A stretch of 64,000 bases of DNA from Candidatus Eremiobacter antarcticus (GTDB lineage: Bacteria > Vulcanimicrobiota > Vulcanimicrobiia > Eremiobacterales > Eremiobacteraceae): contig QHBK01000004.1 of assembly GCA_003244105.1 (NCBI GenBank), forward strand, positions 85,980-149,979, written 5' to 3'. A program made the translations under genes and the position numbers. Every line of letters begins with the position of its first letter. The stretch's first letter is position 1. The notes under the pieces were generated by a model. The model worked only from the letters and a program-made list of their open reading frames with translations, did no database searches and was not told where the DNA came from. Shown here one piece after another: positions 8,384 to 17,776 of this stretch.

Positions 8384-8969
8384 TGCACGCGGGATGAGAC
8401 AGCCGACAAAAAGCTCGAGCACGGCCGGGACGACGGAACTGGGACCGGTGGTGTTCGAAGCCGCGGAGATCGCGGCGGCGGTCTCGCGTGTCGCCGAGGA
8501 GATCCGCAGCGACTTCCGCGGCGAGCGCATTCTCATGGTGGGAGTATTGAAAGGTGCACTGCTGTTCTTGTCCGATCTGATGCGGGAGCTTGCCGACCAT
8601 CCGCTGACCATCGACTTCGTCGTCGTCAGCTCCTATGGCTCGAACGCGCACGGCCGCAACGGCGTCCGGCTCCTCAAGGACCTGGATCAAAGTCCCGATG
8701 TTGAGCATGTGCTGTTAGTCGAAGACATCGTCGATGAGGGCTTCACGCTTTCATACCTGCTCAACAACATGCGCAGCCGCAAAGCCGCAAGTGTGAGGTC
8801 GTGTGCGTTGATCGACAAACCGTTTCGCCGCGCCGTCGACGTGAAAGCCGATTACGTCGGTTTGCACGCCGCCAGCGACGACTTTTTGGTAGGGTACGGT
8901 TTGGATTTCCAAGAACGCTTTCGCAACCTTCCACACATCCGACAACTGCAAAGCCGCGTTCCGACGTAA
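8373..8969 (+). CDS. hpt: Hypoxanthine phosphoribosyltransferase
   Basis: The 198-residue cytosolic enzyme salvages hypoxanthine and guanine with PRPP to IMP and GMP. It shows the type I phosphoribosyltransferase fold: VGVLKGALLFLSDLM (PPi loop), FVVVSSYG (flexible flap), VLLVEDIVDEGFTL (PRPP motif, about residue 112) and the purine hood VDVKADYVGL with FLVGYGLDF. It lies between tilS and ftsH as in many genomes. The first ~25 residues are poorly conserved, so a later start is possible. Confidence 0.94.
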   Translation: MSDDARGMRQPTKSSSTAGTTELGPVVFEAAEIAAAVSRVAEEIRSDFRGERILMVGVLKGALLFLSDLMRELADHPLTIDFVVVSSYGSNAHGRNGVRLLKDLDQSPDVEHVLLVEDIVDEGFTLSYLLNNMRSRKAASVRSCALIDKPFRRAVDVKADYVGLHAASDDFLVGYGLDFQERFRNLPHIRQLQSRVPT

Positions 8970-9034
8970 GAGGATGACGGAGCAGCCGGTCCCGCCGGAG
9001 AAGGGCGCGGATACGGCCTCCCTGAGGAGCTCAC

Positions 9035-10981
9035 TTGTTCGCAAAACTGTTCAAATACATTCTGGGTGTTGTCGGCATCGCCATCGTGTTGTCGATCGCC
9101 TACAACTACTACCAGCACAGCACGCAGCCCCAGAAGCAGTGGTCGTACAGCGAGCTGCTCTCGCAGATCGACAACAATCACGAGTCGATCCACGAAGTGA
9201 CCGTCGGCTTGACGACGGCCACCGTCAGCATGGTCGGCGACGGGCCGAAAGAGGTCGTCCAGATCCCGCCCGGCAGCAACCCCGAACTGACGAAGCGCCT
9301 CATTGCGCACCACATCAAGGTCACAGGCGACAACACGGCAAGCTCGCCGGGCTTGTCGCTGAACTTGCTGGCCTGGCTCATCCCATTCGTCGTGGTGGTC
9401 GTCTTCGTCCTGATCATCGCCCGACAGCTGCAGTCGGGCGGTAGCCAAGCGCTTTCGTTCGGCCGCTCGCGCGCCAAGCTGCTGACGGAGAACAGGCCAA
9501 AAGTTACCTTCGCCGACGTCGCCGGTGTGGACGAGGCGAAACAAGAGCTGGGTGAAGTCGTCGAATTTTTGAAGTTCCCCAAGAAGTTTCAGCAGCTGGG
9601 CGCGCGCATCCCCAAGGGACTGCTGTTGCTCGGCCCGCCCGGCAGCGGCAAAACGCTGCTGGCCCGCGCTATTGCCGGCGAGGCCGGCGTGCCGTTCTTC
9701 TCTATTTCCGGATCGGATTTCGTCGAGATGTTCGTCGGCGTGGGCGCATCGCGCGTCCGCGATCTGTTCGAGCAAGCCAAGAAAAGCTCTCCCTGCATCG
9801 TCTTCATCGACGAGATCGACGCGGTCGGACGCCAACGCGGCGCAGGCTTGGGCGGCGGACACGACGAGCGCGAGCAGACCCTCAATCAATTGCTGGTCGA
9901 GATGGACGGCTTCGACGTCAACACCGGCGTCATTCTGATCGCTGCCACCAACCGGCCGGACGTGCTCGATCCTGCTTTGCTGCGGCCTGGGCGCTTCGAC
10001 CGTCAGGTGGTCGTCGATCGCGCTGATGTCGTCGGCCGCGCGCAAATCTTGACCGTGCACTCTCGCAACAAGCCGCTTGCCCCCGATGTCCGTCTCGAGG
10101 TGCTGGCGCGCCGCACGCCTGGTTTCTCAGGCGCGGACCTGGAGAATCTGCTCAACGAAGCGGCTCTTCTGGCTGCGCGCAATAACAAGACGCAGATCGA
10201 CATGCACGATTGCGAAGAGGCGATCGACCGCGTCGTGGCCGGACCCGAGCGCAAAAGCCGCATCATGAGCCAGCGGGAGAAAGAGCTCGTCGCCTATCAT
10301 GAGAGCGGGCACGCGCTGACCGCCAAACTCCTGCCGAACGCCGATCCGCTGCACAAGGTGACGATCATCCCGCGCGGCATGGCGCTCGGGATCACCATGC
10401 AGCTGCCCACCGAAGACCGCTACCTCATGACCAAAGCGGAGATCGTCGACCGCATCATGGTGTTGTTGGGCGCCCGTGCGGCCGAGGAACTGATCTTCCA
10501 AGAAAACACGACCGGCGCGCACGACGACCTGCAGAAAGCCACGACGCTCGCCCGCAAGATGGTGATGGAGTTCGGCATGAGCCCGAAGCTTGGTCCGATC
10601 GCGCTGGGCAAGAAGCACGAGCAGGTTTTCTTGGGCCGCGACATCGTCGAGGAGCGAAACTACTCCGAAGAAGTCGCAAGCCAGATCGACACCGAGGTTC
10701 GCGGCATCATCGACACGTGCTATGCGAACGCGTACCGGTTGCTCGAGACGAATATCGACAAGCTTCATCGTCTGGCCGAGGCGCTGCTCGAGAGAGAGAC
10801 CGTCGAAGCGGACGATGTCGACCGCCTGCTCTCCGATAGTCCGACGCCGGCGCCTGCCGCCGCGCCCGCCGCAGAGCCGGCCGCTTCTGAGCGCTCTGCC
10901 GCCGCGACCACGTCTCCCAAAGAAGACAAGCCCAGAGTGAAGCCGTCAGTTCTCCCGTTTCCACCGCCCGAACCGGCGTGA
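9035..10981 (+). CDS. ftsH: ATP-dependent zinc metalloprotease FtsH
   Basis: The 648-residue membrane-bound AAA+ protease degrades misfolded membrane proteins and regulators. Two N-terminal membrane segments (about 5-24 and 108-127) flank a short extracytoplasmic part. The AAA module has [13 protein letters not shown] (about 199), [12 protein letters not shown] and the second region of homology [18 protein letters not shown]. The M41 zinc site HESGH is at about 422. The C-terminal tail is rich in Ala and Pro, a common variable feature. The start is a TTG with GAGGAG nearby. A small ATG frame at 8974 upstream is not in phase and was not accepted. Confidence 0.97.
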   Translation: MFAKLFKYILGVVGIAIVLSIAYNYYQHSTQPQKQWSYSELLSQIDNNHESIHEVTVGLTTATVSMVGDGPKEVVQIPPGSNPELTKRLIAHHIKVTGDNTASSPGLSLNLLAWLIPFVVVVVFVLIIARQLQSGGSQALSFGRSRAKLLTENRPKVTFADVAGVDEAKQELGEVVEFLKFPKKFQQLGARIPKGLLLLGPPGSGKTLLARAIAGEAGVPFFSISGSDFVEMFVGVGASRVRDLFEQAKKSSPCIVFIDEIDAVGRQRGAGLGGGHDEREQTLNQLLVEMDGFDVNTGVILIAATNRPDVLDPALLRPGRFDRQVVVDRADVVGRAQILTVHSRNKPLAPDVRLEVLARRTPGFSGADLENLLNEAALLAARNNKTQIDMHDCEEAIDRVVAGPERKSRIMSQREKELVAYHESGHALTAKLLPNADPLHKVTIIPRGMALGITMQLPTEDRYLMTKAEIVDRIMVLLGARAAEELIFQENTTGAHDDLQKATTLARKMVMEFGMSPKLGPIALGKKHEQVFLGRDIVEERNYSEEVASQIDTEVRGIIDTCYANAYRLLETNIDKLHRLAEALLERETVEADDVDRLLSDSPTPAPAAAPAAEPAASERSAAATTSPKEDKPRVKPSVLPFPPPEPA

Positions 10982-10995
10982 GGTTGCGCTAAAGC

Positions 10996-12414
10996 GTGCG
11001 CCCGCAAAGCGCGGCTTTGCGGTTCACGCGCGGCATCTCTGCCGCGCCTTTTTTCTCGTCTGTGGCGCTTGTTTGCACGCTTGTTCTCAGCGGATCGGCA
11101 GCGTTCGCGGACGCTCCGGCATCACCACAAGCGAGCGGTGTCGCCTACCCGCCGGGCATGACAAGGCTCAGCGACGGTCTGACTGTGGTCGCCAGACGCG
11201 CAACCGCTTCGCCCGCCGCTGCGCTCGAAGTTTGGATCCGGTGTCCAGTGAGCGGTTACCGAGCACCGCAGCCTGGCATCGGTCGCCTAGCCGCGCTCGC
11301 GCTCTTAGAGCAAAAAGTTCAAGGCGTTTCCCTTCGCGATGAGGCCAGGCGCGTAGGCGCCCAAGTCGGCGTCTCGGCATATCACGAGGGGACGGAGATC
11401 GCGCTCCTGGTTCCCGGCTATGTCTCGGCGCCGTTGCTCGACAGGCTGATCGCGCAAGCCTTGCGCCCCCGTGTCGATCAAGCAGCGTTCGTGGCCGCTC
11501 GTCAACGTCTGGCTGCGCAACAAGTCGCTTCAGGCGAGGAGCCGGATCAGCAGCTGCGCGAGGCCCTCTTCGCCCACGTCTTCGCGAGCGGTCCGTTGCA
11601 TGAATCGACGTACGGGAACGCTCGAGCCCTGGCGGGGTTGACGCTGAAGGATGTTTCCGACTTCCTCGCCCACGCTTACGTGCCGCAACACGAGGTGGTC
11701 ATCGCCGTCGGCAACATCGATGCTACGGACGTGCGCGAGAGCGTGAGCCGGGCCGCGCCTCAGTCTGCCGCATCGCAAACCATACCGGCCTCGGCGCTCG
11801 CGCCGCCTGCCACGGCGCCCGTGTACCTCAGCCACGATACGGGTTCCGTTGCCGGAGTTGCACTCGGGTGGATCGGTCCGCCGATACAAGACGAACGCGC
11901 GGCCACTGCGATGGATTTTCTCTCCGATTATCTGGCGCATCCGGCTGCCGGCGTCATCAGCAAGCAAATCGCGGGGCTTGACCCGACCTCTGCGTTCAGC
12001 GGTCAATTCATCACGCTGCGCGATCCCGGCGTGTTCATGCTCGCCGTGAACGGCGAGCGGTTGGATCCCGACGCGATGAACCTGACGCTGCGTCAAGCGA
12101 TCAAAAGCACGCTCGCAGGCCCTATGCCGTCCTCGGATTTCGGGCGCGCGGTCGACGCGTTCAGAACGCATTTGCTGAGGGACATGCAATCGCCCCAAGG
12201 CATCGCGGACAATTACGGCTGGTATTTCGTGCAAGGGGATTCGGCATACAGTCCGAGCTCCACCGACGCATCGTTGAGCGGTGATTACTTCAACAATGTC
12301 GCGGCTCTGACGCCCGGCTACGTCTACGACATCGCAAGACGGTACCTCAGTGCGAACCCCGCAGTCGTGCTCCTGCCCAAGGGTCCCGTGCACACCGCTG
12401 GAGCCAAACGCTGA
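10996..12414 (+). CDS. Secreted M16-family peptidase homologue without the zinc motif (first of pair)
   Basis: The 472-residue protein has an N-terminal hydrophobic signal (about 16-38) and the two-lobed layout of M16 (pitrilysin/mitochondrial processing peptidase) proteins: GMTRLSDGLTVVARR, PGIGRLAALALLEQ, and the mid-protein HAYVPQHEVVIAVGNID typical of M16_C. The HxxEH catalytic motif expected after the N-terminal strand is absent, so it is probably a non-catalytic partner, like the alpha subunit of two-subunit M16 peptidases. The start is a GTG 14 nt after ftsH. Its stop overlaps the ATG of the second homologue. Confidence 0.78.
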   Translation: MRPQSAALRFTRGISAAPFFSSVALVCTLVLSGSAAFADAPASPQASGVAYPPGMTRLSDGLTVVARRATASPAAALEVWIRCPVSGYRAPQPGIGRLAALALLEQKVQGVSLRDEARRVGAQVGVSAYHEGTEIALLVPGYVSAPLLDRLIAQALRPRVDQAAFVAARQRLAAQQVASGEEPDQQLREALFAHVFASGPLHESTYGNARALAGLTLKDVSDFLAHAYVPQHEVVIAVGNIDATDVRESVSRAAPQSAASQTIPASALAPPATAPVYLSHDTGSVAGVALGWIGPPIQDERAATAMDFLSDYLAHPAAGVISKQIAGLDPTSAFSGQFITLRDPGVFMLAVNGERLDPDAMNLTLRQAIKSTLAGPMPSSDFGRAVDAFRTHLLRDMQSPQGIADNYGWYFVQGDSAYSPSSTDASLSGDYFNNVAALTPGYVYDIARRYLSANPAVVLLPKGPVHTAGAKR

Positions 12415-13784
12415 TGCGCGCGGCGGCGCGTCGCGGGTGCGCAGCGATTGCGATCGCCGCGAGCGCTCTGACCCTCGCTGCCGCGCCGCGCCCGCCTGGG
12501 CCGCGGCCGTTACCGGCGCCGCATGCCTCAAGCGCGCCGTTGCGGGCGCCTTCGGTGTCGTTTCCGGCGACGCAGGTCGCGCGATTAGCCAACGGCGTCA
12601 CGATTGTCAGTCAAACCACGGCGGACTCCCCGCTGATCGGCACTCAGATCTTCGTCCCGGCGGGACTTCTCCAGCAGACGCCGGATGCGGCCGGAATCGC
12701 CGGCGTCACCGCCGCCATGGTGCTGCAGACGCCCGTCGAAGGCAACGCGACGCTGTCGGAGACCGTCGCAGCCGTCGGCGGCTCGATATCCTACACGCTG
12801 GCCCCGGTCGATACGCACTACTATCTCGAGTGCCGAAATGCGGACTTCCCGCGGCTGCTCCACAATCTGAGATCGGCGCTGCGGCATCCCGCCATCGCGG
12901 GGCTTCCTGCCGCGCGCGCAAAGGCGCTATCCGCCATCGAACAGCTGACGAAGAACCCGCTGGAATCGGCGTACGCGATGATACGGCAGATCCGCTATCA
13001 AGGCACGGGCTTTGCATTTCCTGACAGTGGCAACGCTCTTTCCATCCGTCGCCTGTCGGCGGCCGACGTGAGGGCATACGCCAGCTCGTACCAGCGGGGC
13101 GGCGGCACGATCGTCGCTTTGGAGGGGGCTGTCTCTCCGGCGGCTCTCGCGGCCGCCCGCAGCGAGTTCAGCGACTTCTCCTCCGTCGCTGCGCCGGCGC
13201 TGACCAACCCTCGGCTTGTCGAGCGAACAAATCAAGTGGTGGAACACCGCAACGTCACCGTGCCGTGGGTGGCGGTCGCGTACGAGGCTCCCAACCAGTA
13301 CTCTCCAGACTTCGCAATCATGCTCGTCATCGAGGCGCTGTTGGGCCAGGGTGGCGACGTGAACGCGCTGGCCTTCAACTCCGACGCCGCCGCGCCGGCA
13401 CAGTACGTCGGAGCGTATTACCAATACGAAGCCAGACCCGGCAGCTTGATCGTTTTTCTCGATGGTGACACCGGCAACGTGGATCAAGCCATTCACGATC
13501 TGCAAGGGGGCATCGCGCGGCTGCGCACAACCGGACTGTCGGGCGACCTGATCGCGCAAGCCAAGCGGCTCGCATTGGGAAACTTCTACGTCTCGATCGC
13601 CAACCTGAGCGAAGAGTCATGGCTTTTGGGCCGCGCTGCTGCCTCGCCCGACGGCGCGCAATTCGAGAACTTGCTGCCGCAAAGAATCGCCGCTGTGTCC
13701 GCCGCCGATGTCCACCGCGTTGCCCAGCGCTACTTGAGCAAGGAAACGGTCGCGTTGGTGCTCCCCCAAGCGGCATCGCGCTAA
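12414..13784 (+). CDS. Secreted M16-family peptidase homologue without the zinc motif (second of pair)
   Basis: The 456-residue protein starts at an ATG that shares one base with the preceding stop. It has a signal peptide (about 8-25) and the M16 pattern: VARLANGVTIVSQT, AGVTAAMVLQTPVEG, and a C-terminal lobe with VPWVAVAYEAPNQYSPDFAI and ISAADVHRVAQRYL-like helices. HxxEH is also missing here: the equivalent helix reads AGIAGVTAAMVLQ. Both members of the pair therefore appear to lack zinc ligands. A chaperone or scaffold role at the envelope is possible; no substrate can be named. Confidence 0.78.
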   Translation: MRAAARRGCAAIAIAASALTLAAAPRPPGPRPLPAPHASSAPLRAPSVSFPATQVARLANGVTIVSQTTADSPLIGTQIFVPAGLLQQTPDAAGIAGVTAAMVLQTPVEGNATLSETVAAVGGSISYTLAPVDTHYYLECRNADFPRLLHNLRSALRHPAIAGLPAARAKALSAIEQLTKNPLESAYAMIRQIRYQGTGFAFPDSGNALSIRRLSAADVRAYASSYQRGGGTIVALEGAVSPAALAAARSEFSDFSSVAAPALTNPRLVERTNQVVEHRNVTVPWVAVAYEAPNQYSPDFAIMLVIEALLGQGGDVNALAFNSDAAAPAQYVGAYYQYEARPGSLIVFLDGDTGNVDQAIHDLQGGIARLRTTGLSGDLIAQAKRLALGNFYVSIANLSEESWLLGRAAASPDGAQFENLLPQRIAAVSAADVHRVAQRYLSKETVALVLPQAASR

Positions 13785-13792
13785 GGCCCGAC

Positions 13793-14974
13793 GTGCGCGT
13801 GGCCTTCGTCCACGATTACCTGACCCAGTACGGCGGAGCCGAACGAGTGCTGCTCGAGATGCATAAGCTGTATCCGCAGGCTCCCGTCTACACGTCGCTC
13901 TATCGGCCGGATGCATTTGCCGGCCGCTTTCGTCACATCACGGTGCGCACGAGCTTCTTGCAGCGCATCCCCGCTGCGGCCCAGCATTTTCGCGAGATGC
14001 TGCCGCTGTATCCGCTGGCATTCCGATCGCTCGATCTGCGCGGTTACGACCTGGTCATCTCATCGACCACCTCGTTCGCTAAGGCCGTGCGGGTCCCGGC
14101 TCGCGCGCTGCACATCTCCTATGTCAATACGCCGACGAGGTTTTTGTGGTATCCAGAAGAGTATGCGAGCCGGCTCACGCCCGCGCTGGCGCGGCCGTTG
14201 CTGTCGGCAGTCACGCCGCTCATGAGGCGTTGGGATTTTGCAGCCGCTCAGCGGCCGCATTTTTTGATCGCAAATTCGTTCAATGTCGCCCGCCGCATCA
14301 TGGAGTGCTACCGCAGACACAGCGACGTGCTGCATTGCCCCGTGGACGTTGATGAGTTTGCATCGACGAATACGGCGGACGATCGGCTCGATGAAGCGCC
14401 CCTGCCCTTTCACGCGGGCGAGCCGTTCTATCTCGTGATGACGCGGCTGTTGCCGTACAAGCGTGTCGAGCTCGCGGTTGCGGCCTGCAATCAGTTGCGC
14501 GCGAATCTTCTCGTGGTGGGAAGCGGTCCGCAGGAAAACCGGCTGCGGCAATTGGCAGGGCCGACCGTACGCTTCGCCGGGACGGTTAGTGAAGCGAAGC
14601 GCCGGGAAGCGCTCCAGCGGGCTCGGGCAGTCATCGTCTCGGGGATCGAGGACCTCGGGCTGGTAGCGCTCGAGGCGGCTGCCGCCGGAACGCCGACGGT
14701 CGCGTTCGCACGCGGAGGGTCGCTGGAAACCGTCGTTGAACGCGAAACCGGCGTGTTTTTTTATGAACCGTCGCCGGATTCGCTCATGCGCGCGCTCCAA
14801 CAGACAACACACCTGAACTTCGGCTCGGACGTCATGCGGGCACACGCTCGCAGGTTCTCGAGCGACGCGTTCCGCGCCAAACTGACAGCGTTCATCGAAC
14901 GCTACGTCGGCGAGTTTCAGTCGCGCACACTGGCGGCGGCGGCGGCGCCGGTTGTTCCGAGCCGCCTTCGTTGA
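13793..14974 (+). CDS. GT4-family glycosyltransferase
   Basis: The 393-residue enzyme begins at a GTG (VRVAFVHDYLTQYGGAERVL), which matches the usual start of WbaZ/mannosyltransferase-like GT4 proteins. Further marks are SYVNTPTRFLWYPEEY, the C-terminal nucleotide-sugar site LLVVGSGPQENRLRQL, FAGTVSEAKRREAL and the EX7E motif in IEDLGLVALEAAAAGTPTVA. It is cytoplasmic or membrane-peripheral and probably transfers a sugar in polysaccharide or glycolipid synthesis. Only 8 nt separate it from the M16 pair, and it overlaps the next gene (TTGA). Confidence 0.88.
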   Translation: MRVAFVHDYLTQYGGAERVLLEMHKLYPQAPVYTSLYRPDAFAGRFRHITVRTSFLQRIPAAAQHFREMLPLYPLAFRSLDLRGYDLVISSTTSFAKAVRVPARALHISYVNTPTRFLWYPEEYASRLTPALARPLLSAVTPLMRRWDFAAAQRPHFLIANSFNVARRIMECYRRHSDVLHCPVDVDEFASTNTADDRLDEAPLPFHAGEPFYLVMTRLLPYKRVELAVAACNQLRANLLVVGSGPQENRLRQLAGPTVRFAGTVSEAKRREALQRARAVIVSGIEDLGLVALEAAAAGTPTVAFARGGSLETVVERETGVFFYEPSPDSLMRALQQTTHLNFGSDVMRAHARRFSSDAFRAKLTAFIERYVGEFQSRTLAAAAAPVVPSRLR

Positions 14975-15930
14975 CCGGCAAGCCACGCATTCCGCATCTC
15001 GATCCCGCCAAGCTGTCTTTCACGACGCTTCGCACTCGTCCGTCAAAGGTGAGCGCGCAGGCGCTGGCCACACCGCCGCGCGCGGGTGCGTCCTTCGACG
15101 ATTTCTTGCGCGGATTGCCGGACATCCTCGCTGCCCGCGATTTGCGCTCCCTCCTGGGCGACGTGGCCACCGCGCATCGCGCGGGCAAGATGATCGCCGT
15201 CGGGATCGGCGGACATGTGATCAAGACGGGCTTGAGTCCCGTGCTGTGCGATTTGATGCGATCCGGCATCGTGAACGCCGTCGCGGGCAATGGGTCCATC
15301 TGCATCCACGACGTCGAACTTGCGTTGGCCGGCAAGACGTCGGAAGACGTCGACGACTCGCTGCGCGACGGTTCGTTCGGCATGGCGGGGGAAACCGCCG
15401 ACTTCATCCTGGATGCGATTGCCGCCGAGGGCCCACGGGTGGGTGTCGGTCGAGCGCTCGGCAACGCGCTCTTGCGCCGCAGCGACGCCGCAACCGATGT
15501 GTCAATCCTGGCGCAAGGCGCGCTGCTCGACATACCGGTCACAGTGCATGTCGCCATCGGGTCGGACATCGTGCACATGCATCCAAAGGCGGATGGCGCG
15601 AGCCTCGGCGCAGCCAGCCTGTTGGATTTTCGTCTTTTCAGCGACGTCGTGGCAGCGGTGACGGACGGCGGCGTCTACCTCAACGTCGGGTCGTCCGTCA
15701 TTATGCCGGAAACGTTTCTGAAGGCGCTGTCGATGGCGAGGAATCTGGGCTACCGCGGCACGTTCACCACCGCTGACTTCGACTTCATCCGGCATTACCG
15801 GCCTCGCACGAACGTCGTCGTGCGGCCGCATCTCGACGGTGGACGCGGCTATTCGTTCACCGGACATCACGAGCTGATGATCCCGCTGTTCGTGGCGGCC
15901 CTGCGTTCGGAGCTGGCTTCAGGCGCATGA
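14971..15930 (+). CDS. Conserved protein, possibly deoxyhypusine-synthase-like
   Basis: The 319-residue cytosolic protein has no signal or membrane segment. Well-ordered Rossmann-like stretches are GKMIAVGIGGHVIKTGLSP, GNGSICIHDVELALAGKT, GRALGNALLRR, IPVTVHVAIGSDIVHMHP, GASLGAASLLDFRLFSDVV and YLNVGSSVIMPETFLKAL. The order of motifs (RxGN, then IPV....G.D..., then GG...N.G) resembles the DHS-like NAD-binding fold, but the lysine motif of true deoxyhypusine synthases is not evident. No enzyme activity is assigned. It starts at a TTG overlapping the glycosyltransferase stop and its end overlaps the rhomboid start (ATGA), so the three are one translational unit. Confidence 0.55.
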   Translation: MTGKPRIPHLDPAKLSFTTLRTRPSKVSAQALATPPRAGASFDDFLRGLPDILAARDLRSLLGDVATAHRAGKMIAVGIGGHVIKTGLSPVLCDLMRSGIVNAVAGNGSICIHDVELALAGKTSEDVDDSLRDGSFGMAGETADFILDAIAAEGPRVGVGRALGNALLRRSDAATDVSILAQGALLDIPVTVHVAIGSDIVHMHPKADGASLGAASLLDFRLFSDVVAAVTDGGVYLNVGSSVIMPETFLKALSMARNLGYRGTFTTADFDFIRHYRPRTNVVVRPHLDGGRGYSFTGHHELMIPLFVAALRSELASGA

Positions 15931-16532
15931 CGCTGCGCACCGCTCCCTTCACGGCGCTCATGCTGCTGGTTTGCTGGGTCGTGTTCGCGCTCGACCGGCT
16001 GGGAAGTCACGGAGAACAAATCGGGCCGCTGATGGCGGCCGGCGCGATCCAGTCATCCCTCATCCAGAACGGCCAGTGGTGGCGTCTGGTGACCAGCGGC
16101 TTCTTGCACTTCACGTTCGTGCACATACTCTTCAACTCGTATGCGCTCTATCAGGCGGGCATCTTCGTCGAATACATGTACGGCAGCGCTCGCTACGCGG
16201 CGATCTATCTGCTCGCGTTGCTCGGAGGGGGCTTTGCGGCGTTTGTATCCACCATCGGCACTCCGGTGCCGACGGCGGGCGCCTCGGGCGCGATCATGGG
16301 AGTCTTCGGAGCCATCGCCGTGTTGGCATTCAAGCTGCCGCCGCTGCGCGGTCAGTTGCTGCAGGCCGCACTGATGCCCATCGTGTTGACGTTGGGCTAC
16401 GGGTTCATGAACCAAAACGTATCGAATGCCGGACACATCGGCGGCTTGATCGCGGGCGCTCTGGTGGCGTTGCTGCTGACGCCCGTGCGCGGGCGAGCGC
16501 TGATCGCGAGGGCCTCCTCACAGGCGCTCTGA
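15927..16532 (+). CDS. Rhomboid family intramembrane serine protease
   Basis: The 201-residue integral membrane protein has six predicted membrane segments. The catalytic serine is in GASGAIMG (Ser120) and the histidine in NAGHIGGLIAG (His170). The HxxxN motif in loop/TM2 (HILFN, His66-Asn70) is also present, so the dyad is intact. Rhomboids cleave within transmembrane helices; the substrate is unknown. Its last 15 nt overlap the convergent glycosyltransferase gene. Confidence 0.92.
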   Translation: MTLRTAPFTALMLLVCWVVFALDRLGSHGEQIGPLMAAGAIQSSLIQNGQWWRLVTSGFLHFTFVHILFNSYALYQAGIFVEYMYGSARYAAIYLLALLGGGFAAFVSTIGTPVPTAGASGAIMGVFGAIAVLAFKLPPLRGQLLQAALMPIVLTLGYGFMNQNVSNAGHIGGLIAGALVALLLTPVRGRALIARASSQAL

Positions 16533-17675
16533 AGGAACGTGGGCTCTGCCGCCGATCGCCTGCACCGTCCTTGCGATGACGTCCAGAGTTTTCTTGGCGC
16601 ACTCATCCCACGACATCTGTGCGGCGCGCTCCCTGCCCGCCATCCGTAGGCGCAGGGCGAGTTGCTGGTCGGCCAAGACCGCCGCAAGCTGCTCGGACAA
16701 GACCTTCTCGTCACCCGCCGGAAAATAGATCGCCGCGTCGCCCCCGGCTTCGGGGACGCTGCTCGCGTTGGACGCCACCACCGGAACTCCGTGAGCCATC
16801 GCCTCAAGCACAGGCAGGCCGAAGCCTTCATACAACGAGGGAAACGCGAAGACGGCGGCGTTCGCGTAGAGCTGAGACAGGCGCACGTCGCTCACCTCAC
16901 CCGTCATCAAGACCGGCACGGACTGCTCCGGCTCAAAGCGCAGAACGCACTCGTCCGCTCCGTCTCTGACGGAGTCGATGCGCCCCTGCGCCCGTCCGCT
17001 GATCAGCTGCTTGCCCACCATCACAAGCCCCGTGGTGAGGCGCAACGCGTCGGGCAAGGCGCGCATTGCGTCAAGCAAGGTTGCCGCGCCTTTGCGTGGT
17101 TCGTTCTCGCCGACGAAAAGGACGTAACGCTCGGCTCCATCCAGCAGCACACCGCCGAAGGACTGCGCGGGTGGGTCCACGCCCAAGGGCACGACATGGA
17201 TGCGCTCTCGCTCGACTCCCAGATGCTTCACGATTTCGTCCTTGGAAAACTCCGAGTCGGTGACGATCGCTTTTGCGCGGGCGGCGGTCGTGCGGAACGG
17301 TGTTTGCTCGCTAAGCCGCGTTCTCTCGTTCGACGAAGGAGACGCGAACGGCCAAACGTCGTGCACCGTTGCGATGCTCGTCACCGGTGCGGTCCAGGTC
17401 ATGCCGTTCCACGGATACCAGACAGCGTCGAGCGCCAACGAGGACGCATGTGCGCGATGCTTCACGATCAAATCGTCGCGCTGGAAGATGCGGCTCAGCC
17501 CGCGCTTCGGCGGTCCTAAGAACAACTGCGGCATGAGCAGGACGATCTCCACGCCACCGGCCGCCCCCGCACCAGCATCGAACCAGCGTTGCAAAAGAGC
17601 GCGCGCATAGCGGCCGATGCCGCGGCGATCGTTCAGAAGATTTTTGGCGTCCACGCCGATGCGCAAGCGCTGCAA
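16518..17675 (-). CDS. GT4-family glycosyltransferase (minus strand)
   Basis: The 385-residue protein begins LRIGVDAKNL, the classic start of a mannosyltransferase-like GT4 enzyme (GID.R.L....GIGRY). The acceptor domain has VTSIATVHDVWPFA and VTDSEFSKDEIVKHLGV. The donor domain has YVLFVGENEPRKG and the EX7E motif in SLYEGFGLPVLEAMAHGVPVV, ending with SWDECAKKTLDVI. A TTG at 17675 (or another at 17666) is the start. It is likely involved in cell-surface glycan synthesis. It stands alone on the minus strand between a rhomboid and an exchanger. Confidence 0.9.
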   Translation of the reverse strand: MQRLRIGVDAKNLLNDRRGIGRYARALLQRWFDAGAGAAGGVEIVLLMPQLFLGPPKRGLSRIFQRDDLIVKHRAHASSLALDAVWYPWNGMTWTAPVTSIATVHDVWPFASPSSNERTRLSEQTPFRTTAARAKAIVTDSEFSKDEIVKHLGVERERIHVVPLGVDPPAQSFGGVLLDGAERYVLFVGENEPRKGAATLLDAMRALPDALRLTTGLVMVGKQLISGRAQGRIDSVRDGADECVLRFEPEQSVPVLMTGEVSDVRLSQLYANAAVFAFPSLYEGFGLPVLEAMAHGVPVVASNASSVPEAGGDAAIYFPAGDEKVLSEQLAAVLADQQLALRLRMAGRERAAQMSWDECAKKTLDVIARTVQAIGGRAHVPSERL

Positions 17676-17776
17676 CTCAGCTGAAAGCTTGTCGAGCGTG
17701 ACGGCGTGCCGTCATCGTGGGATGGCGCAAGGGCGTGGACAAGGGAAGCAATTTACGCGGGCTAAACCGTGGCCCG

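Noticed and set aside
8974..9034. Possible small leader peptide (ATG 8974) before ftsH
   Set aside because: The frame continues as a shadow through ftsH and is out of phase with it; there is no sign of a real short gene.
8852..10060. 402-codon minus-strand open frame
   Set aside because: It lies opposite ftsH and hpt and consists of His/Asp/Arg-rich shadow sequence with no motif or start signal.
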